Shown here: positions 19,206 to 29,253 of the stretch, piece after piece
Numbering within the stretch: the stretch's first letter is position 1
Layout of the letters: every line of letters starts with the position of its first letter
Origin: Streptomyces sp. CB00455
Lineage (GTDB): Bacteria; Actinomycetota; Actinomycetes; Streptomycetales; Streptomycetaceae
Length of the DNA: 64,000 nt
Reading direction: 5' to 3'
Assembly (NCBI RefSeq): GCF_001905445.1
Contig: NZ_LIVQ01000002.1
Span: forward strand, 620,001 to 684,000
Translations under genes and position numbers: made by a program
Notes under the pieces: generated by a model
What the model was told of the DNA's origin: nothing
The model's database searches: none
The model's input: the letters and a program-made list of their open reading frames with translations, nothing else

Positions 19206-19751
19206 TTACTGACCCTGCTTGAACTCCAGGGCCGCCGCCATCGCGCCCAGCTGCTCGAAGGAGGCGGTGCCGGTGACCACGGTGACATGGCCCTGCTCCT
19301 GCTTCACGAGCGCGTCGTACTTCTCGCCGTCCCAGCGCTCCCAGGCCGCGTCGCCGACCTGCTGCGTCCGGCCGGTGGGCTTCGCCCTCTGGGTGACCGA
19401 GCCGACGTACTTGGCCGAGGTGTCGCTGGACTGCTCCACCGCCACGTACTGCCGGTCCGGGTCCTGGAAGCCCAGGTGCCAGGCGTTGGCGTTCTTGCGC
19501 TCGAACGCCACCGACGTCGCCCGCCACTGCTCCGGCAGCCCCACGGGGGCGGCCACCGGGTACGGGGCCGCGCGCCGGGCCGTCAGCGTCTCCACGCGGT
19601 AGTCGACCGCGTGCGTCGGGTCCGCGTCCTCGTCGTGCGGGATGAAGAGGTAGATGCCTCCCACCACGATGCCGATCACCGCCAGCGACCGGACCATGTC
19701 CCAGACCGTCTGCTTGCCTTTCATACCTGCCACGGCACCATCGTCCCGCAT
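19206..19751 (-). CDS. DUF4245 domain protein, single membrane anchor
   Basis: 181 residues from ATG 19751; the ATG at 19724 ([14 protein letters not shown]) starts the conserved part and may be the true start. A single hydrophobic helix ([15 protein letters not shown]) near the N-terminus anchors an extracytoplasmic domain of about 130 residues. That domain has [28 protein letters not shown] and [16 protein letters not shown] segments, the pattern of DUF4245. Function unknown. Divergent from glpX, an arrangement I recall as conserved in Streptomyces. Confidence 0.75.
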   Translation of the reverse strand: MRDDGAVAGMKGKQTVWDMVRSLAVIGIVVGGIYLFIPHDEDADPTHAVDYRVETLTARRAAPYPVAAPVGLPEQWRATSVAFERKNANAWHLGFQDPDRQYVAVEQSSDTSAKYVGSVTQRAKPTGRTQQVGDAAWERWDGEKYDALVKQEQGHVTVVTGTASFEQLGAMAAALEFKQGQ

Positions 19752-19915
19752 CACCGGAGGCGATCACCGCCGGGGTGCCCCCGGAGCGGCGCGGCGGGCG
19801 GCGCGCGGCGGACCGCGAGTCGGCGGCGCGGCGGGACCGCAGCAGGTGCAAGACGGCCGCTCAGGCCAATCGGCTGACCGGTATCCCGCTCATACGTGAC
19901 CCGCGCTGCTCAATT

Positions 19916-19931
19916 TATCGACGTACCGATA
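19916..19931. promoter_or_regulatory. TATCG inverted repeat in the glpX leader
   Basis: TATCG-ACGTAC-CGATA, 54 bases before the glpX ATG, in an AT-rich patch. A related arrangement of TATCG words occurs upstream of the DUF1707 gene at 22725-22739. Operator function is a guess. Confidence 0.3.
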
Positions 19932-19984
19932 GAGTTCGAGCACCCTCACATCCCGGTCGTCGTCGTACAGAAAGGTGCGCTCCG

Positions 19985-21025
19985 ATGTCCGAGCACAACC
20001 TGCCGCCCCAGCTCGAAGTCTCCCCCGAAGCCCCCGACCGCAACCTCGCCATGGAACTGGTCCGGGTCACCGAGGCCGCCGCCATGGCCGCCGGCCGGTG
20101 GGTCGGCCGCGGCGACAAGATCGGCGCGGACGGCGCCGCGGTCAACGCGATGCGCACCCTGATCTCCACCGTCTCGATGAACGGCGTCGTCGTCATCGGC
20201 GAGGGGGAGAAGGACGAAGCCCCCATGCTCTTCAACGGCGAGCGGGTCGGCGACGGCACCGGCGCCGAGGTCGACATCGCCGTGGACCCGATCGACGGCA
20301 CCACCCTGAACGCCAAGGGCATGCCGAACGCGATCGCCGTGCTGGCCGCCGCCGACCGCGGCACCATGTTCGACCCGTCCGCCGTCTTCTACATGGAGAA
20401 GCTGGTCACGGGTCCCGAGGCCGCCGACTTCGTCGACATCAACGCCCCCGTCTCGGTGAACATCCGCCGCGTCGCGAAGGCCAAGGGGATGTCCCCCGAG
20501 GACGTCACCGTCGTCATCCTCGACCGCCCCCGCCACGAGGGCATCGTCAAGGAGATCCGCGAGACGGGCGCCCGGATCAAGTTCATCTCGGACGGCGACG
20601 TCGCGGGCTCGGTCATGGCGGTGCGCGAGGGCACCGGCGTGGACCTGCTCCTCGGCATCGGCGGCACCCCCGAGGGCATCATCTCGGCCTGTGCCATCAA
20701 GTGCCTCGGCGGCACGATCCAGGGCAAGCTGTGGCCCAAGGACGAGGCCGAGCGCCAGCGCGCCCTCGACGCCGGCCACGATCTGGACCGCGTCTTGACC
20801 ACGACCGACCTGGTCTCCGGCGACAACGTCTTCTTCGTGGCCACCGGCATCACGGACGGTGAACTGCTGCGCGGCGTCCACTACCGCCGCCAGACCGCGA
20901 CGACGTCCTCCCTCGTCATGCGGTCGAAGTCGGGCACCATCCGGCAGATCGACTCGACGCACCGCCTGTCGAAGCTGCGCGCGTACAGTGCGATCGACTT
21001 CGACCGCGCGGTGGGCCCCCAGTAG
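19985..21025 (+). CDS. glpX: Class II fructose-1,6-bisphosphatase
   Basis: 346 residues from the ATG at 19985. GlpX-type motifs: [35 protein letters not shown] (metal-binding glutamates), VDPIDGTTL (the DPIDGTT signature shared with inositol monophosphatases) and [20 protein letters not shown]. It hydrolyses fructose-1,6-bisphosphate in gluconeogenesis, in the cytoplasm. The gene is followed by convergent wblI. Reliable call. Confidence 0.96.
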   Translation: MSEHNLPPQLEVSPEAPDRNLAMELVRVTEAAAMAAGRWVGRGDKIGADGAAVNAMRTLISTVSMNGVVVIGEGEKDEAPMLFNGERVGDGTGAEVDIAVDPIDGTTLNAKGMPNAIAVLAAADRGTMFDPSAVFYMEKLVTGPEAADFVDINAPVSVNIRRVAKAKGMSPEDVTVVILDRPRHEGIVKEIRETGARIKFISDGDVAGSVMAVREGTGVDLLLGIGGTPEGIISACAIKCLGGTIQGKLWPKDEAERQRALDAGHDLDRVLTTTDLVSGDNVFFVATGITDGELLRGVHYRRQTATTSSLVMRSKSGTIRQIDSTHRLSKLRAYSAIDFDRAVGPQ

Positions 21026-21145
21026 GCGTGCGCCAGACGTAGGCCGCCGCGGCATACGTGAGGGGCGGTCCCTGTGCGGGGGACCGCCCCTTCGCCGTGT
21101 CCGGACACCTGGTGACAGGGCCTGGGCCCGCCCCGGCGGCGCGGT

Positions 21146-21544
21146 TCAGCCCGCGGCGGCGACGGGCCCGGCTGCCGGGGCCTGGCGCAGTTCGGTGGTC
21201 CTGCGCCGCATCCGCCCCAGCAGCACACGGCGCTCGGCCGCGGTGAGACCGCCCCAGACCCCGTAGGGCTCGGGCTGGAGCAGGGCGTGCTCACGGCAGG
21301 CGACCATGACCGGGCAGCGGGCACAGACCCGCTTGGCGGCATCCTCGCGGGAGAGCCGGGCCGCGGTGGGCTCCTTGGAGGGGGCGAAGAAGAGCCCCGC
21401 CTCGTCGCGGCGGCACACCGCCTCCGCGTGCCAGGGGCCGTCCTCTTCCCTCGCCGGCACCCTCGGCCTGGGCACGGCGGCCGAGCGCTCCTGAAGGCTC
21501 TGGACGGCGGCAACCTGCAGGGACTGATGCGGCGGATGCGGCAC
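21146..21544 (-). CDS. wblI: WhiB-family transcriptional regulator (WblI-like)
   Basis: 132 residues from GTG 21544, with AGGAG 7 bases before it. The four iron-sulfur cluster cysteines are at positions 44, 74, 77 and 83 (AVCRRDE, RVCARCPVMVACREHALL), in the C-x29-C-x2-C-x5-C pattern. They are followed by the GVWGG turn (95-99) and a basic C-terminal tail (RRVLLGRMRRRT). WhiB-like proteins bind sigma factor or DNA in response to redox state or nitric oxide. The position beside glpX matches S. coelicolor wblI as I recall it, hence the symbol; the family is certain, the orthology less so. Confidence 0.88.
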   Translation of the reverse strand: MPHPPHQSLQVAAVQSLQERSAAVPRPRVPAREEDGPWHAEAVCRRDEAGLFFAPSKEPTAARLSREDAAKRVCARCPVMVACREHALLQPEPYGVWGGLTAAERRVLLGRMRRRTTELRQAPAAGPVAAAG

Positions 21545-21941
21545 GGTCTACTCCTGACGACGGATACGCGAGCGAGAGACGATGCACCTGTCCCTACCCG
21601 CTGTACGCGCCCCTAAGCACGGCGTGTCGCGCACCGGAGCAGGTTCGTCCGAAACGCGACGGCACGGTTCCACCCCGTCAGCGCCCTTGCCCGGCGGGGC
21701 GGTTGCCGCGCCTCCCGGTCGTCTGCCGGCCCCGCTCCGAGCGCTGACCTCGGCCCGGATCGCCGGAGCGGACGGGCTCGGGCGACGGCCGGGCGCGGCG
21801 CTGCGCGTGCTGCGTACGCCCCGCCTACCCGCGTCGGGCCGTCCCACGCACCTGCGTCCGCGCGGCGGGCCGGGGCGGGCGCCTTCGGCCGGATCCCCAC
21901 CCCGGCGGGCCGCTCGGCCGTGGCCGGCGGCCCGGCCCTGC
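21545..21941. other. Intergenic region upstream of wblI
   Basis: About 400 bases. The 100 bases next to 21544 should carry the wblI promoter. The rest is GC-rich and shows no credible gene, only Arg/Pro/Ala-rich open frames. No clear hairpin for the DUF1707 gene ending at 21942 was noted. Confidence 0.4.
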
Positions 21942-22715
21942 TCAGCCGTCGAGGCCCTTGCGGATCCGGCCGGCGAGATCGACCAGTCGCGAACCGGGCT
22001 TGGGCCGGGCCTCGATGTTGCCGAGCAGGGCGAAGCCGCGGACGATCACGACGGGGGCCTGCGGATCGGCCTCCGTACGGCCCTCGCCGTGCACTTCGAA
22101 GTTGCCGAGGACCCCGCTGCCGTAGCCGCGCAGGGTGACGTTCTCCGCGACCAGGACCTCGACGTTCCCCAGGACGCAGGTCACGTTGATCTCGGTGACC
22201 TGCTGCTCGAAGACCGCCCCGGTGAGGTCGATGGTGATGTCGCCCATGACCGAGACCGCACGGGTGTTCCCGCCCGGCCGCCAGCGGCCCTTGCGGGCGG
22301 CGCTGCTGCACACGGCCAGGACGGTCTCGACCGGTCCGCCGAGCACGCCGCCCGGCGCGGGGGTCGCGTACGCCGCCGAGCCGTAGGCGGGCCGGGCGTG
22401 GGCGCCGCCGGGGGCGGGCAGGTCCCGTACGAGCACGTCCAGCTCGCCCACCGTCTTGACGGCGTACAGCGAGTCCAGGCGCTCGGAGTGCTCCTCCGAG
22501 GTCAGCCGGCCCTCCGCGAGGGCGTCGGCCAGGATCTGCGCGATCCCGTCCCGGTCGGCGTCGGAGGCGCGCAGCCCGGACGGGGCGGTCGCCGCCGCGG
22601 GGGCGGTCGTCGCCGGGTCAGCGGCCGGCACGCGGGCGGTTGCCGGCGCGGCGGCGGGGGCGGTTGCCGGCGCGGGGGCGGCGGGATGCTTTTCCAGGTC
22701 CACGCCACCCAGCAT
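21942..22715 (-). CDS. DUF1707 (SHOCT-like) and LiaF-like domain protein
   Basis: Up to 257 residues; the GTG at 22703 (VDLEKHPAAP) is the more likely start, because related proteins begin there. After an Ala/Pro-rich spacer comes the DUF1707 domain (GLRASDADRDGIAQILADALAEGRLTSEEHSERLD). The second half carries the beta-helical repeats of LiaF/DUF2154-type proteins (MGDITIDLTGAVF, VTCVLGNVEVLV, SGVLGNFEVHG, RGFALLGNIEARP). No membrane segment is visible, so it is probably cytoplasmic. Related proteins are linked to envelope-stress sensing, but no such partner is adjacent here. Confidence 0.75.
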   Translation of the reverse strand: MLGGVDLEKHPAAPAPATAPAAAPATARVPAADPATTAPAAATAPSGLRASDADRDGIAQILADALAEGRLTSEEHSERLDSLYAVKTVGELDVLVRDLPAPGGAHARPAYGSAAYATPAPGGVLGGPVETVLAVCSSAARKGRWRPGGNTRAVSVMGDITIDLTGAVFEQQVTEINVTCVLGNVEVLVAENVTLRGYGSGVLGNFEVHGEGRTEADPQAPVVIVRGFALLGNIEARPKPGSRLVDLAGRIRKGLDG

Positions 22716-22724
22716 AGCGAGACA

Positions 22725-22739
22725 CGATAGATCGCGATA
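22725..22739. promoter_or_regulatory. Operator-like motif upstream of the DUF1707 gene
   Basis: On the gene's strand the bases read TATCGCGATCTATCG, containing a perfect ATCGCGAT palindrome and two TATCG words, 10-24 bases upstream of the longest possible start. AT-rich compared with its surroundings. Confidence 0.4.
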
Positions 22740-22840
22740 CTGGCGAGTGAGCCTTACCTCACAACCACCGGCTGTACGGAAGGTCCTACGCTGGTGGACG
22801 CGCTGCCAATTGGTCGTCAGCGCTGTCTGCCGAGTGAGGA

Positions 22841-24517
<1,677 letters not shown>

Positions 24518-24524
24518 CACGTCC

Positions 24525-24560
24525 CCGGTGGCCCTCCCCCGAGCGGCGGCGGGCCACCGG
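24525..24560 (+). terminator. Hairpin after the class I fumarase gene
   Basis: CCGGTGGCCC (24525-24534) pairs with GGGCCACCGG (24551-24560) across a 16-base loop, starting 8 bases after the stop. No U tract. Confidence 0.5.
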
Positions 24561-24643
24561 CCGACCCGGTACCCCTGACGGGTGGCCGGAACCGGATGTA
24601 TAAGCTGCCGGGTGGTCTTGATCGACACGCGGCGGGGAGCGGC

Positions 24644-26083
24644 ATGCTGACGTACCAGGAAGTGATGACGACCGACTACGGGCGCCTCCTGACTGCGGCC
24701 GACAGATGGCAGTCCATGGCGGAGCAGATCCACAAGGTCGAGGGGCGCTACCGGGACAGCGTTCAGAAGATCCACACGACCGGCAACTGGATCGGGCTCA
24801 GTTCGACCGCGTCCTCCACGAACTTCGCCGCGACCCGGTACGAGTACCAGGCCGCCCAGACGCAGGCGAAGGCGACCGCCACGCTGCTGCGCAACGGGCA
24901 CCAGCAGCTCACCGAGCTCAAGAAGAAGCTGGAGGACGCGCGCGCCGACGCGGTCAAGGCGGGCATGAGCGTCTCCGGGCAGGGGGTCGTGGCCTTCGAC
25001 TACGACAAGCTCAGCGCCGCCGAGAAGAACGCCATGCGGCACGACCCGGACTACCTGCGGAGCGTCAAGACCGCCGAAGAGTCCTGGCGCGAGTACATCA
25101 AGGAGTGCGTCAAAGCGGTCGACGAGGCCGACCAGGATCTGCGCAAGGACCTGGAAGCCGTCGTCAAGGACGGCTCCGGCGGCAAGGGCGACGGCACGCT
25201 GGGCACCGGGTTCAACGGGCAGGCCGGTGCGGTCGCGAAGGCCGACGACGCGCAGAAGCAGGAGCGCCTGGACCTCGCCTGGTTGAAGAAGAGGGACAAC
25301 GAGACCCTCGACGACTACATGGAGCGGCTCCAGAAGGAGGGCGTGACCCGTCTGACGGGCAACCCGAAGCTGGCGGAGCTCGTCTCCAACGTCAGCAAGG
25401 GCACCGCGACGGCCGGCGCCTTCGCCGCGGCGCTCACTGCGGCCGGCATGAACTCCTGGAAGCTGTCGAAGTACTTCAAGGACGTGAAGGCCGGCAACTT
25501 CCCGAAGGCCTTCACCGCCCCGGGCACCCTGATGTCGCGCGAGGCCAACGCGCGGCTCGCGGGCGCGGCTCCGGGCAGCCTGATGAGCAAGCTGCCCCCC
25601 AATGTCGCGGCCGTGTTCACGGGCTCCGACGAGGCGGCCATGTGGGGCGGCAAGATGCAGAACGGCCGCTTCTTCATGCCGACGGCCGCCGAAGCGAACC
25701 TCGTGACGGTCGCCCGGCAGGGCGGCGCGATGAACGCCATGAAGGCGGCCGGCGCGCTGCGCGGCCTGGGTGTGGTGGGAGGCGTCGCCGCCACCGCGTA
25801 CGGCATGGCGAACCTGGCCACCTACGACACCGACATGATCAAGAAGGACCCGGCGAAGTTCGCCACCGACCTGACCGGTACGGCGTTCAGCGCTTCCATG
25901 ACGGCGCTGACCGTGGCGCCCACTCCGGTCACCGCCGCCCTGGCCGTGGGAACCGGTGTCGCGTACGGGGCCGCGCTGATCTGGGACAACCACGAAGCCA
26001 TAGGCAAGGGCCTGGAGAAGGCCGGAGACAGCCTGGCCAGCGGCGCCAAGAAGCTCGGCAGTGCGCTGAACCCGTTCGACTAG
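24644..26083 (+). CDS. Large WXG100-like putative type VII secretion substrate
   Basis: 479 residues from ATG 24644 (GGGGAG 5-10 bases upstream). The first 100 residues form an amphipathic helical hairpin with the turn GNWIGLS, a W-x-G motif, and a long second helix (YQAAQTQAKATATLLRNGHQQLTELKKKLEDARADA), as in WXG100-superfamily substrates. A charged helical middle section follows. Two or three hydrophobic stretches occur near the C-terminus (GLGVVGGVAATAYGMANLA, LTVAPTPVTAALAVGTGVAYGAALI), and the chain ends KKLGSALNPFD. First gene of a four-gene rightward set with an EspC-like partner. Domain function of the C-terminus is unknown; a membrane-active role is possible. Confidence 0.65.
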   Translation: MLTYQEVMTTDYGRLLTAADRWQSMAEQIHKVEGRYRDSVQKIHTTGNWIGLSSTASSTNFAATRYEYQAAQTQAKATATLLRNGHQQLTELKKKLEDARADAVKAGMSVSGQGVVAFDYDKLSAAEKNAMRHDPDYLRSVKTAEESWREYIKECVKAVDEADQDLRKDLEAVVKDGSGGKGDGTLGTGFNGQAGAVAKADDAQKQERLDLAWLKKRDNETLDDYMERLQKEGVTRLTGNPKLAELVSNVSKGTATAGAFAAALTAAGMNSWKLSKYFKDVKAGNFPKAFTAPGTLMSREANARLAGAAPGSLMSKLPPNVAAVFTGSDEAAMWGGKMQNGRFFMPTAAEANLVTVARQGGAMNAMKAAGALRGLGVVGGVAATAYGMANLATYDTDMIKKDPAKFATDLTGTAFSASMTALTVAPTPVTAALAVGTGVAYGAALIWDNHEAIGKGLEKAGDSLASGAKKLGSALNPFD

Positions 26084-26094
26084 GAGGCAGGGAC

Positions 26095-26706
26095 ATGCAC
26101 ACCCAGAGCACCGCGTTCACGCTGGGCAAGTGGCAGGGCGGCGAGAAGGGCCAGGCCCGCCGGACCGGCTGGCAGGGGACGTCCCCGGAGTGGGGCGAGA
26201 TCACCGTGTCCTCGGTACCCCACGCGCTCGACAACGTCCGTGCCGTCGAGGTCACCGGCGGACGGATCCCCACGGTCGCCTACCAGTCGCGCGGCATCCA
26301 GGTCATGGCCACGGAGCGGCCGACCCTGAACGGGGCGACCCTGCGCGTCGGGGGCGCGGCGGTGTACCTGACGCGGAACCGGTGGGGAGCCACGCACCGG
26401 GGCCGCGCCCTGCACATGACGTACGCGGGCGACCGGTACCGGCTCTGGGCGGTCAGCCGCCAGGAGTACGTCGTCATGCGCGAGGCGGACAACCAGGACC
26501 GCGGTGTCACCGTGACCGTCAGGGAGTCCGGCTTCGGCAAGAGGAAGCGCGTCGAGGTGAGCGTGGCGGGCCGCGCCGTCGGGGCCGACATCGCGCTCGC
26601 CGTCCTGTTCGCCGGGGTCGACCGGTCCGTGCTGACCCGGCGGGGCGCGGTGCGCGCGGGTGTCTCGCGGGTCTTCCACGTGGCGGCGGATTCCGCCATG
26701 ACGTGA
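26095..26706 (+). CDS. Hypothetical beta-rich cytoplasmic protein in the ESX-like cassette
   Basis: 203 residues; AGGAGG 8-13 bases before the ATG is a strong binding site, and the gene begins 11 bases after the previous stop, so they are co-transcribed. No signal peptide or membrane segment. Strand-rich pattern: TLRVGGAAVYLTRNRWG, ALHMTYAGDRYRLWAV, VTVTVRESGFGKRKRVEVSVAG. I do not recognise the family. In its context it may be a chaperone, an immunity protein or an accessory factor for the preceding large protein. Confidence 0.6.
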   Translation: MHTQSTAFTLGKWQGGEKGQARRTGWQGTSPEWGEITVSSVPHALDNVRAVEVTGGRIPTVAYQSRGIQVMATERPTLNGATLRVGGAAVYLTRNRWGATHRGRALHMTYAGDRYRLWAVSRQEYVVMREADNQDRGVTVTVRESGFGKRKRVEVSVAGRAVGADIALAVLFAGVDRSVLTRRGAVRAGVSRVFHVAADSAMT

Positions 26707-26749
26707 TCCCCGACCGACCGATCAGCCGACCGACGAAGCGAGTGAGCGC

Positions 26750-27601
26750 ATGCCTTCCTATGACCTGTCCCGAGCCCGGTTCCGCCTGAGCGACGAGCAC
26801 GTCCACGTCCTCGTCCAGGAGGCGACCGGGGAACCCGTACCGGGCGAACTCCTCGCGGAGCGCGAGGAGCTGCGGGCGTGCGGGCTGATCGACGAGAACG
26901 GGCAACTGGCCCACGTGCTCATGCCCCTGCTCGACACGCTGATCACCCCGGTCGTGGTCGTCTCGCTGGAGGCGGCGGCCCGGCAGGGCGAACTGCACCA
27001 CGGGCTGTTCATCGGACAGGACCACGCCATCTCCCACCAGGCGTGGCCGCAGGCGCGCGAGTCGGAGTACGCCTGCGTCGAGCCGAAGATGGCGGTGTGG
27101 GCCCTGGCGAACATGGTCAACCTCCAGCACTCCGCATCCCCGGTCGGGGCCGACCCCGTCGCGCAGCCGGCCGGCACGGTGGTCGAGACCCGGCTCGGGA
27201 CGGTCGAGGCCGGTCTCACCGCTCTCAAGGGTGTTCCCCTGGCCGAGGCCGCGGGATCCGAACGGTCTTACATCCGCAAGGCACTGGCGCAGGACGCGGC
27301 CCTCGGTGAAGCGCGGGGGGCGCTGCTCGCCGACCTGATCGCCGAACTGCGGTCGAGCTGGCGGATGACCGCGGCGTGGCGGGGCCACGAGGAGGGCCAG
27401 GACGGCGTGGCGGGACGCGGTTTCGCGATGTGGGACTGCGGCCCGCTGGGGTACTGGCACCGGGAACTGCCGGCCGAGCCGGTGGCCGCGGGCCAGGTCG
27501 GTCAGGACAGCACCATGCGGCTCGTCCGGGTGGAGCCGAAGCGGGTCTGGGACATGATCGCGGAACTCCTGCCCGGAGAAGGCGAACTGCGGCGCGCCTG
27601 A
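26750..27601 (+). CDS. Hypothetical protein, possibly EspG-like secretion chaperone
   Basis: 283 residues, no signal peptide or membrane segment. The layout (FRLSDEHVHVLVQEATGEPVPGELL start, a mixed domain with TLITPVVVVSLEAAARQG and HHGLFIGQDHAI strands, helical C-terminal half, VRVEPKRVWDMIAELLP end) recalls the EspG family of ESX substrate chaperones in length and in its N-terminal helix-then-sheet pattern. I see no signature motif that settles it. It sits between the large WXG-like gene and the EspC-like gene, the place a chaperone would be expected. Confidence 0.5.
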   Translation: MPSYDLSRARFRLSDEHVHVLVQEATGEPVPGELLAEREELRACGLIDENGQLAHVLMPLLDTLITPVVVVSLEAAARQGELHHGLFIGQDHAISHQAWPQARESEYACVEPKMAVWALANMVNLQHSASPVGADPVAQPAGTVVETRLGTVEAGLTALKGVPLAEAAGSERSYIRKALAQDAALGEARGALLADLIAELRSSWRMTAAWRGHEEGQDGVAGRGFAMWDCGPLGYWHRELPAEPVAAGQVGQDSTMRLVRVEPKRVWDMIAELLPGEGELRRA

Positions 27602-27676
27602 GGTCCTGACGGCGGTGCGCGCCGTGGGTCGGGACAGAGGGTCATCCACGGAAGAGGACGAAGGTGAGGACGGGAC

Positions 27677-28117
27677 ATGTCGGAGCGCTTTGACCAGGGG
27701 TCGGACCAGCCGGGTGTCGGCGGACCCGGTCAGCAGGTGGACATGCGGCTGAACGGCGCGGGTCCCGCCGGGCCGCCGGTCCCCGGGGGGCCGGGAAACT
27801 TCGGCTCCACGCCGGCCGAGAAGACGGCGGCGGCGAACACGATCGAAACCGAGCTGCAGCCGGACACCAAGACGGCCACGGAGCACGCGGACGAGGCAAT
27901 GACCAGCGCGGTCGCCGGCTTCGACGGGTGGGAGACCGCCAAGGGCCTGAAGAAGGTGGCCGACACCTGGGACCAGCAGGTCAAGACGCTGATGGGGCGG
28001 CTCGCGTCCGAGAAGAGCGCGCTGCGGGGCACCGCCGGCCTCTTCGTGCGCAATGACATCGGCGTGGGCGGCCAGTTCCACCCGATCGGTGGCCAGTCGA
28101 AGCTGAACGGCCTGTAA
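27677..28117 (+). CDS. EspC/WXG100-like small type VII secretion protein
   Basis: 146 residues. A flexible Gly/Pro/Gln head (residues 1-45) precedes a helical hairpin of about 90 residues: [32 protein letters not shown], the turn [11 protein letters not shown], then [30 protein letters not shown]. The spacing and the W pair fit the EspC/DUF2580 branch of the WXG100 superfamily, whose members are co-secreted with larger ESX substrates. Last gene of the cassette. No ESX core gene (EccC, EccD, mycosin) is in the window. Confidence 0.65.
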   Translation: MSERFDQGSDQPGVGGPGQQVDMRLNGAGPAGPPVPGGPGNFGSTPAEKTAAANTIETELQPDTKTATEHADEAMTSAVAGFDGWETAKGLKKVADTWDQQVKTLMGRLASEKSALRGTAGLFVRNDIGVGGQFHPIGGQSKLNGL

Positions 28118-28200
28118 AGGGGCGTCGCCTGCCGGCGCGGCCTCCATGGCGGGGTGCCGCTCCGGCTTTCCGGGGCGGTCGCGTGCGGGGCAGGGCGGGT

Positions 28201-28269
28201 GCGGGGCGGGTGCGGGGCGGGTGCGGGGCGGGCAGGTCGGGTGCGGCAGGGCGGCTGCGGCAGGGCGGC
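28201..28269. repeat. Short tandem repeats in the 28.1-28.4 kb gap
   Basis: Three 11-bp units (GCGGGGCGGGT type) at 28201-28233 are followed by two exact 14-bp units TGCGGCAGGGCGGC at 28242-28269. They sit between the ESX-like cassette and the GDPD gene, in a 288-base gap with no credible gene. Confidence 0.7.
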
Positions 28270-28405
28270 TGCGGCGCGGGCGGAGCCGCCGTGGACGGCC
28301 GCGGCATGGCGCCGGCCTGCCCCGCCCCGGGAGCCGTGTATCCGGTTAACGTCGGTGACACGGCGTCGCACCAGGCCGTTCATCCCGGTTCGCAAGGATT
28401 TGCCC

Positions 28406-29176
28406 ATGACTTCTCCGCCCTCCGCCCGCACCGCCCGCGCGACGCGGGTGATCGCCCACCGCGGGGCCTCCGACGAGCACCCCGAGCACACCCTTGCCGC
28501 CTACCGGCAGGCCGTCGACGACGGGGCCGACGCACTCGAATGCGACGTACGGCTGACCGCCGACCACAAGCTGGTCTGCGTGCACGACCGGCGCGTCGAG
28601 CGGACCTCCGACGGCCGGGGCGTGGTGTCGGCGATGACCTACGAGGCGCTGTCCGCCCTCGACTTCGGAGGCTGGAAGGGCCCCGGGCACGCCGGCGCCC
28701 GGGTGCTGCTCTTCGAGGACCTGCTGCGGGAGGCACTGGCCGCGCCCCGGCCGGTGGGACTCGCGGTCGAGACCAAGCACCCGTCCCGCGCGGGCGGGCG
28801 ACTGGAGGCCGAGCTGGTGCGGATGCTGCGGGAGTACGGACTGTCGGACGGCTCCGCGGGCCGCGTCGAGGTGATGAGCTTCTCCCGCAACGCGCTGACC
28901 CGGCTGCACCGCCTCGCGCCCGGGCTGCCGGCCGTGTACCTGATGGAGCGGCGGCTGCGCCCGGTGCGTCCGCCGTACGCCACGCACGCGGGCCCGGGTA
29001 TCGACCTCGTGCGCCGGGATCCGGGACTGGTGGGGCGGCTGAAGGCCAGGGGGCTGTCCGTACGGGTGTGGACGGTGGACGAGCCCGAGGACGTGGAACT
29101 GTGCCTGCGCCTGGGCGTGGACGCGATCATCACCAACCGGCCGCGGCAGGTGCGGGAGCAGCTGGAGGACCGCTGA
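28406..29176 (+). CDS. Glycerophosphodiester phosphodiesterase
   Basis: 256 residues from ATG 28406 (AAGGA upstream). GDPD TIM-barrel motifs: [15 protein letters not shown] (catalytic HRG with the metal-ligand glutamate), [18 protein letters not shown] (E-x-D and the second His), [20 protein letters not shown] and [29 protein letters not shown] at the end. No signal peptide, so it acts in the cytoplasm, releasing glycerol-3-phosphate from deacylated phospholipids. It converges on the SGNH hydrolase gene, separated by a palindromic terminator. Confidence 0.93.
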   Translation: MTSPPSARTARATRVIAHRGASDEHPEHTLAAYRQAVDDGADALECDVRLTADHKLVCVHDRRVERTSDGRGVVSAMTYEALSALDFGGWKGPGHAGARVLLFEDLLREALAAPRPVGLAVETKHPSRAGGRLEAELVRMLREYGLSDGSAGRVEVMSFSRNALTRLHRLAPGLPAVYLMERRLRPVRPPYATHAGPGIDLVRRDPGLVGRLKARGLSVRVWTVDEPEDVELCLRLGVDAIITNRPRQVREQLEDR

Positions 29177-29191
29177 GGCCCCGGCCGGGCG

Positions 29192-29225
29192 CCCCACCCG
29201 GCCGGTGTGCACCGGCCGGGTGGGG
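29192..29225. terminator. Bidirectional hairpin between GDPD and SGNH hydrolase genes
   Basis: A perfect 16-bp inverted repeat (29192-29207 and 29210-29225) sits between two convergent genes, 15 bases after one stop and 28 before the other. Confidence 0.75.
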
Positions 29226-29253
29226 GGTCCCGGGTGTGGGGGGCGCGGGAGCG

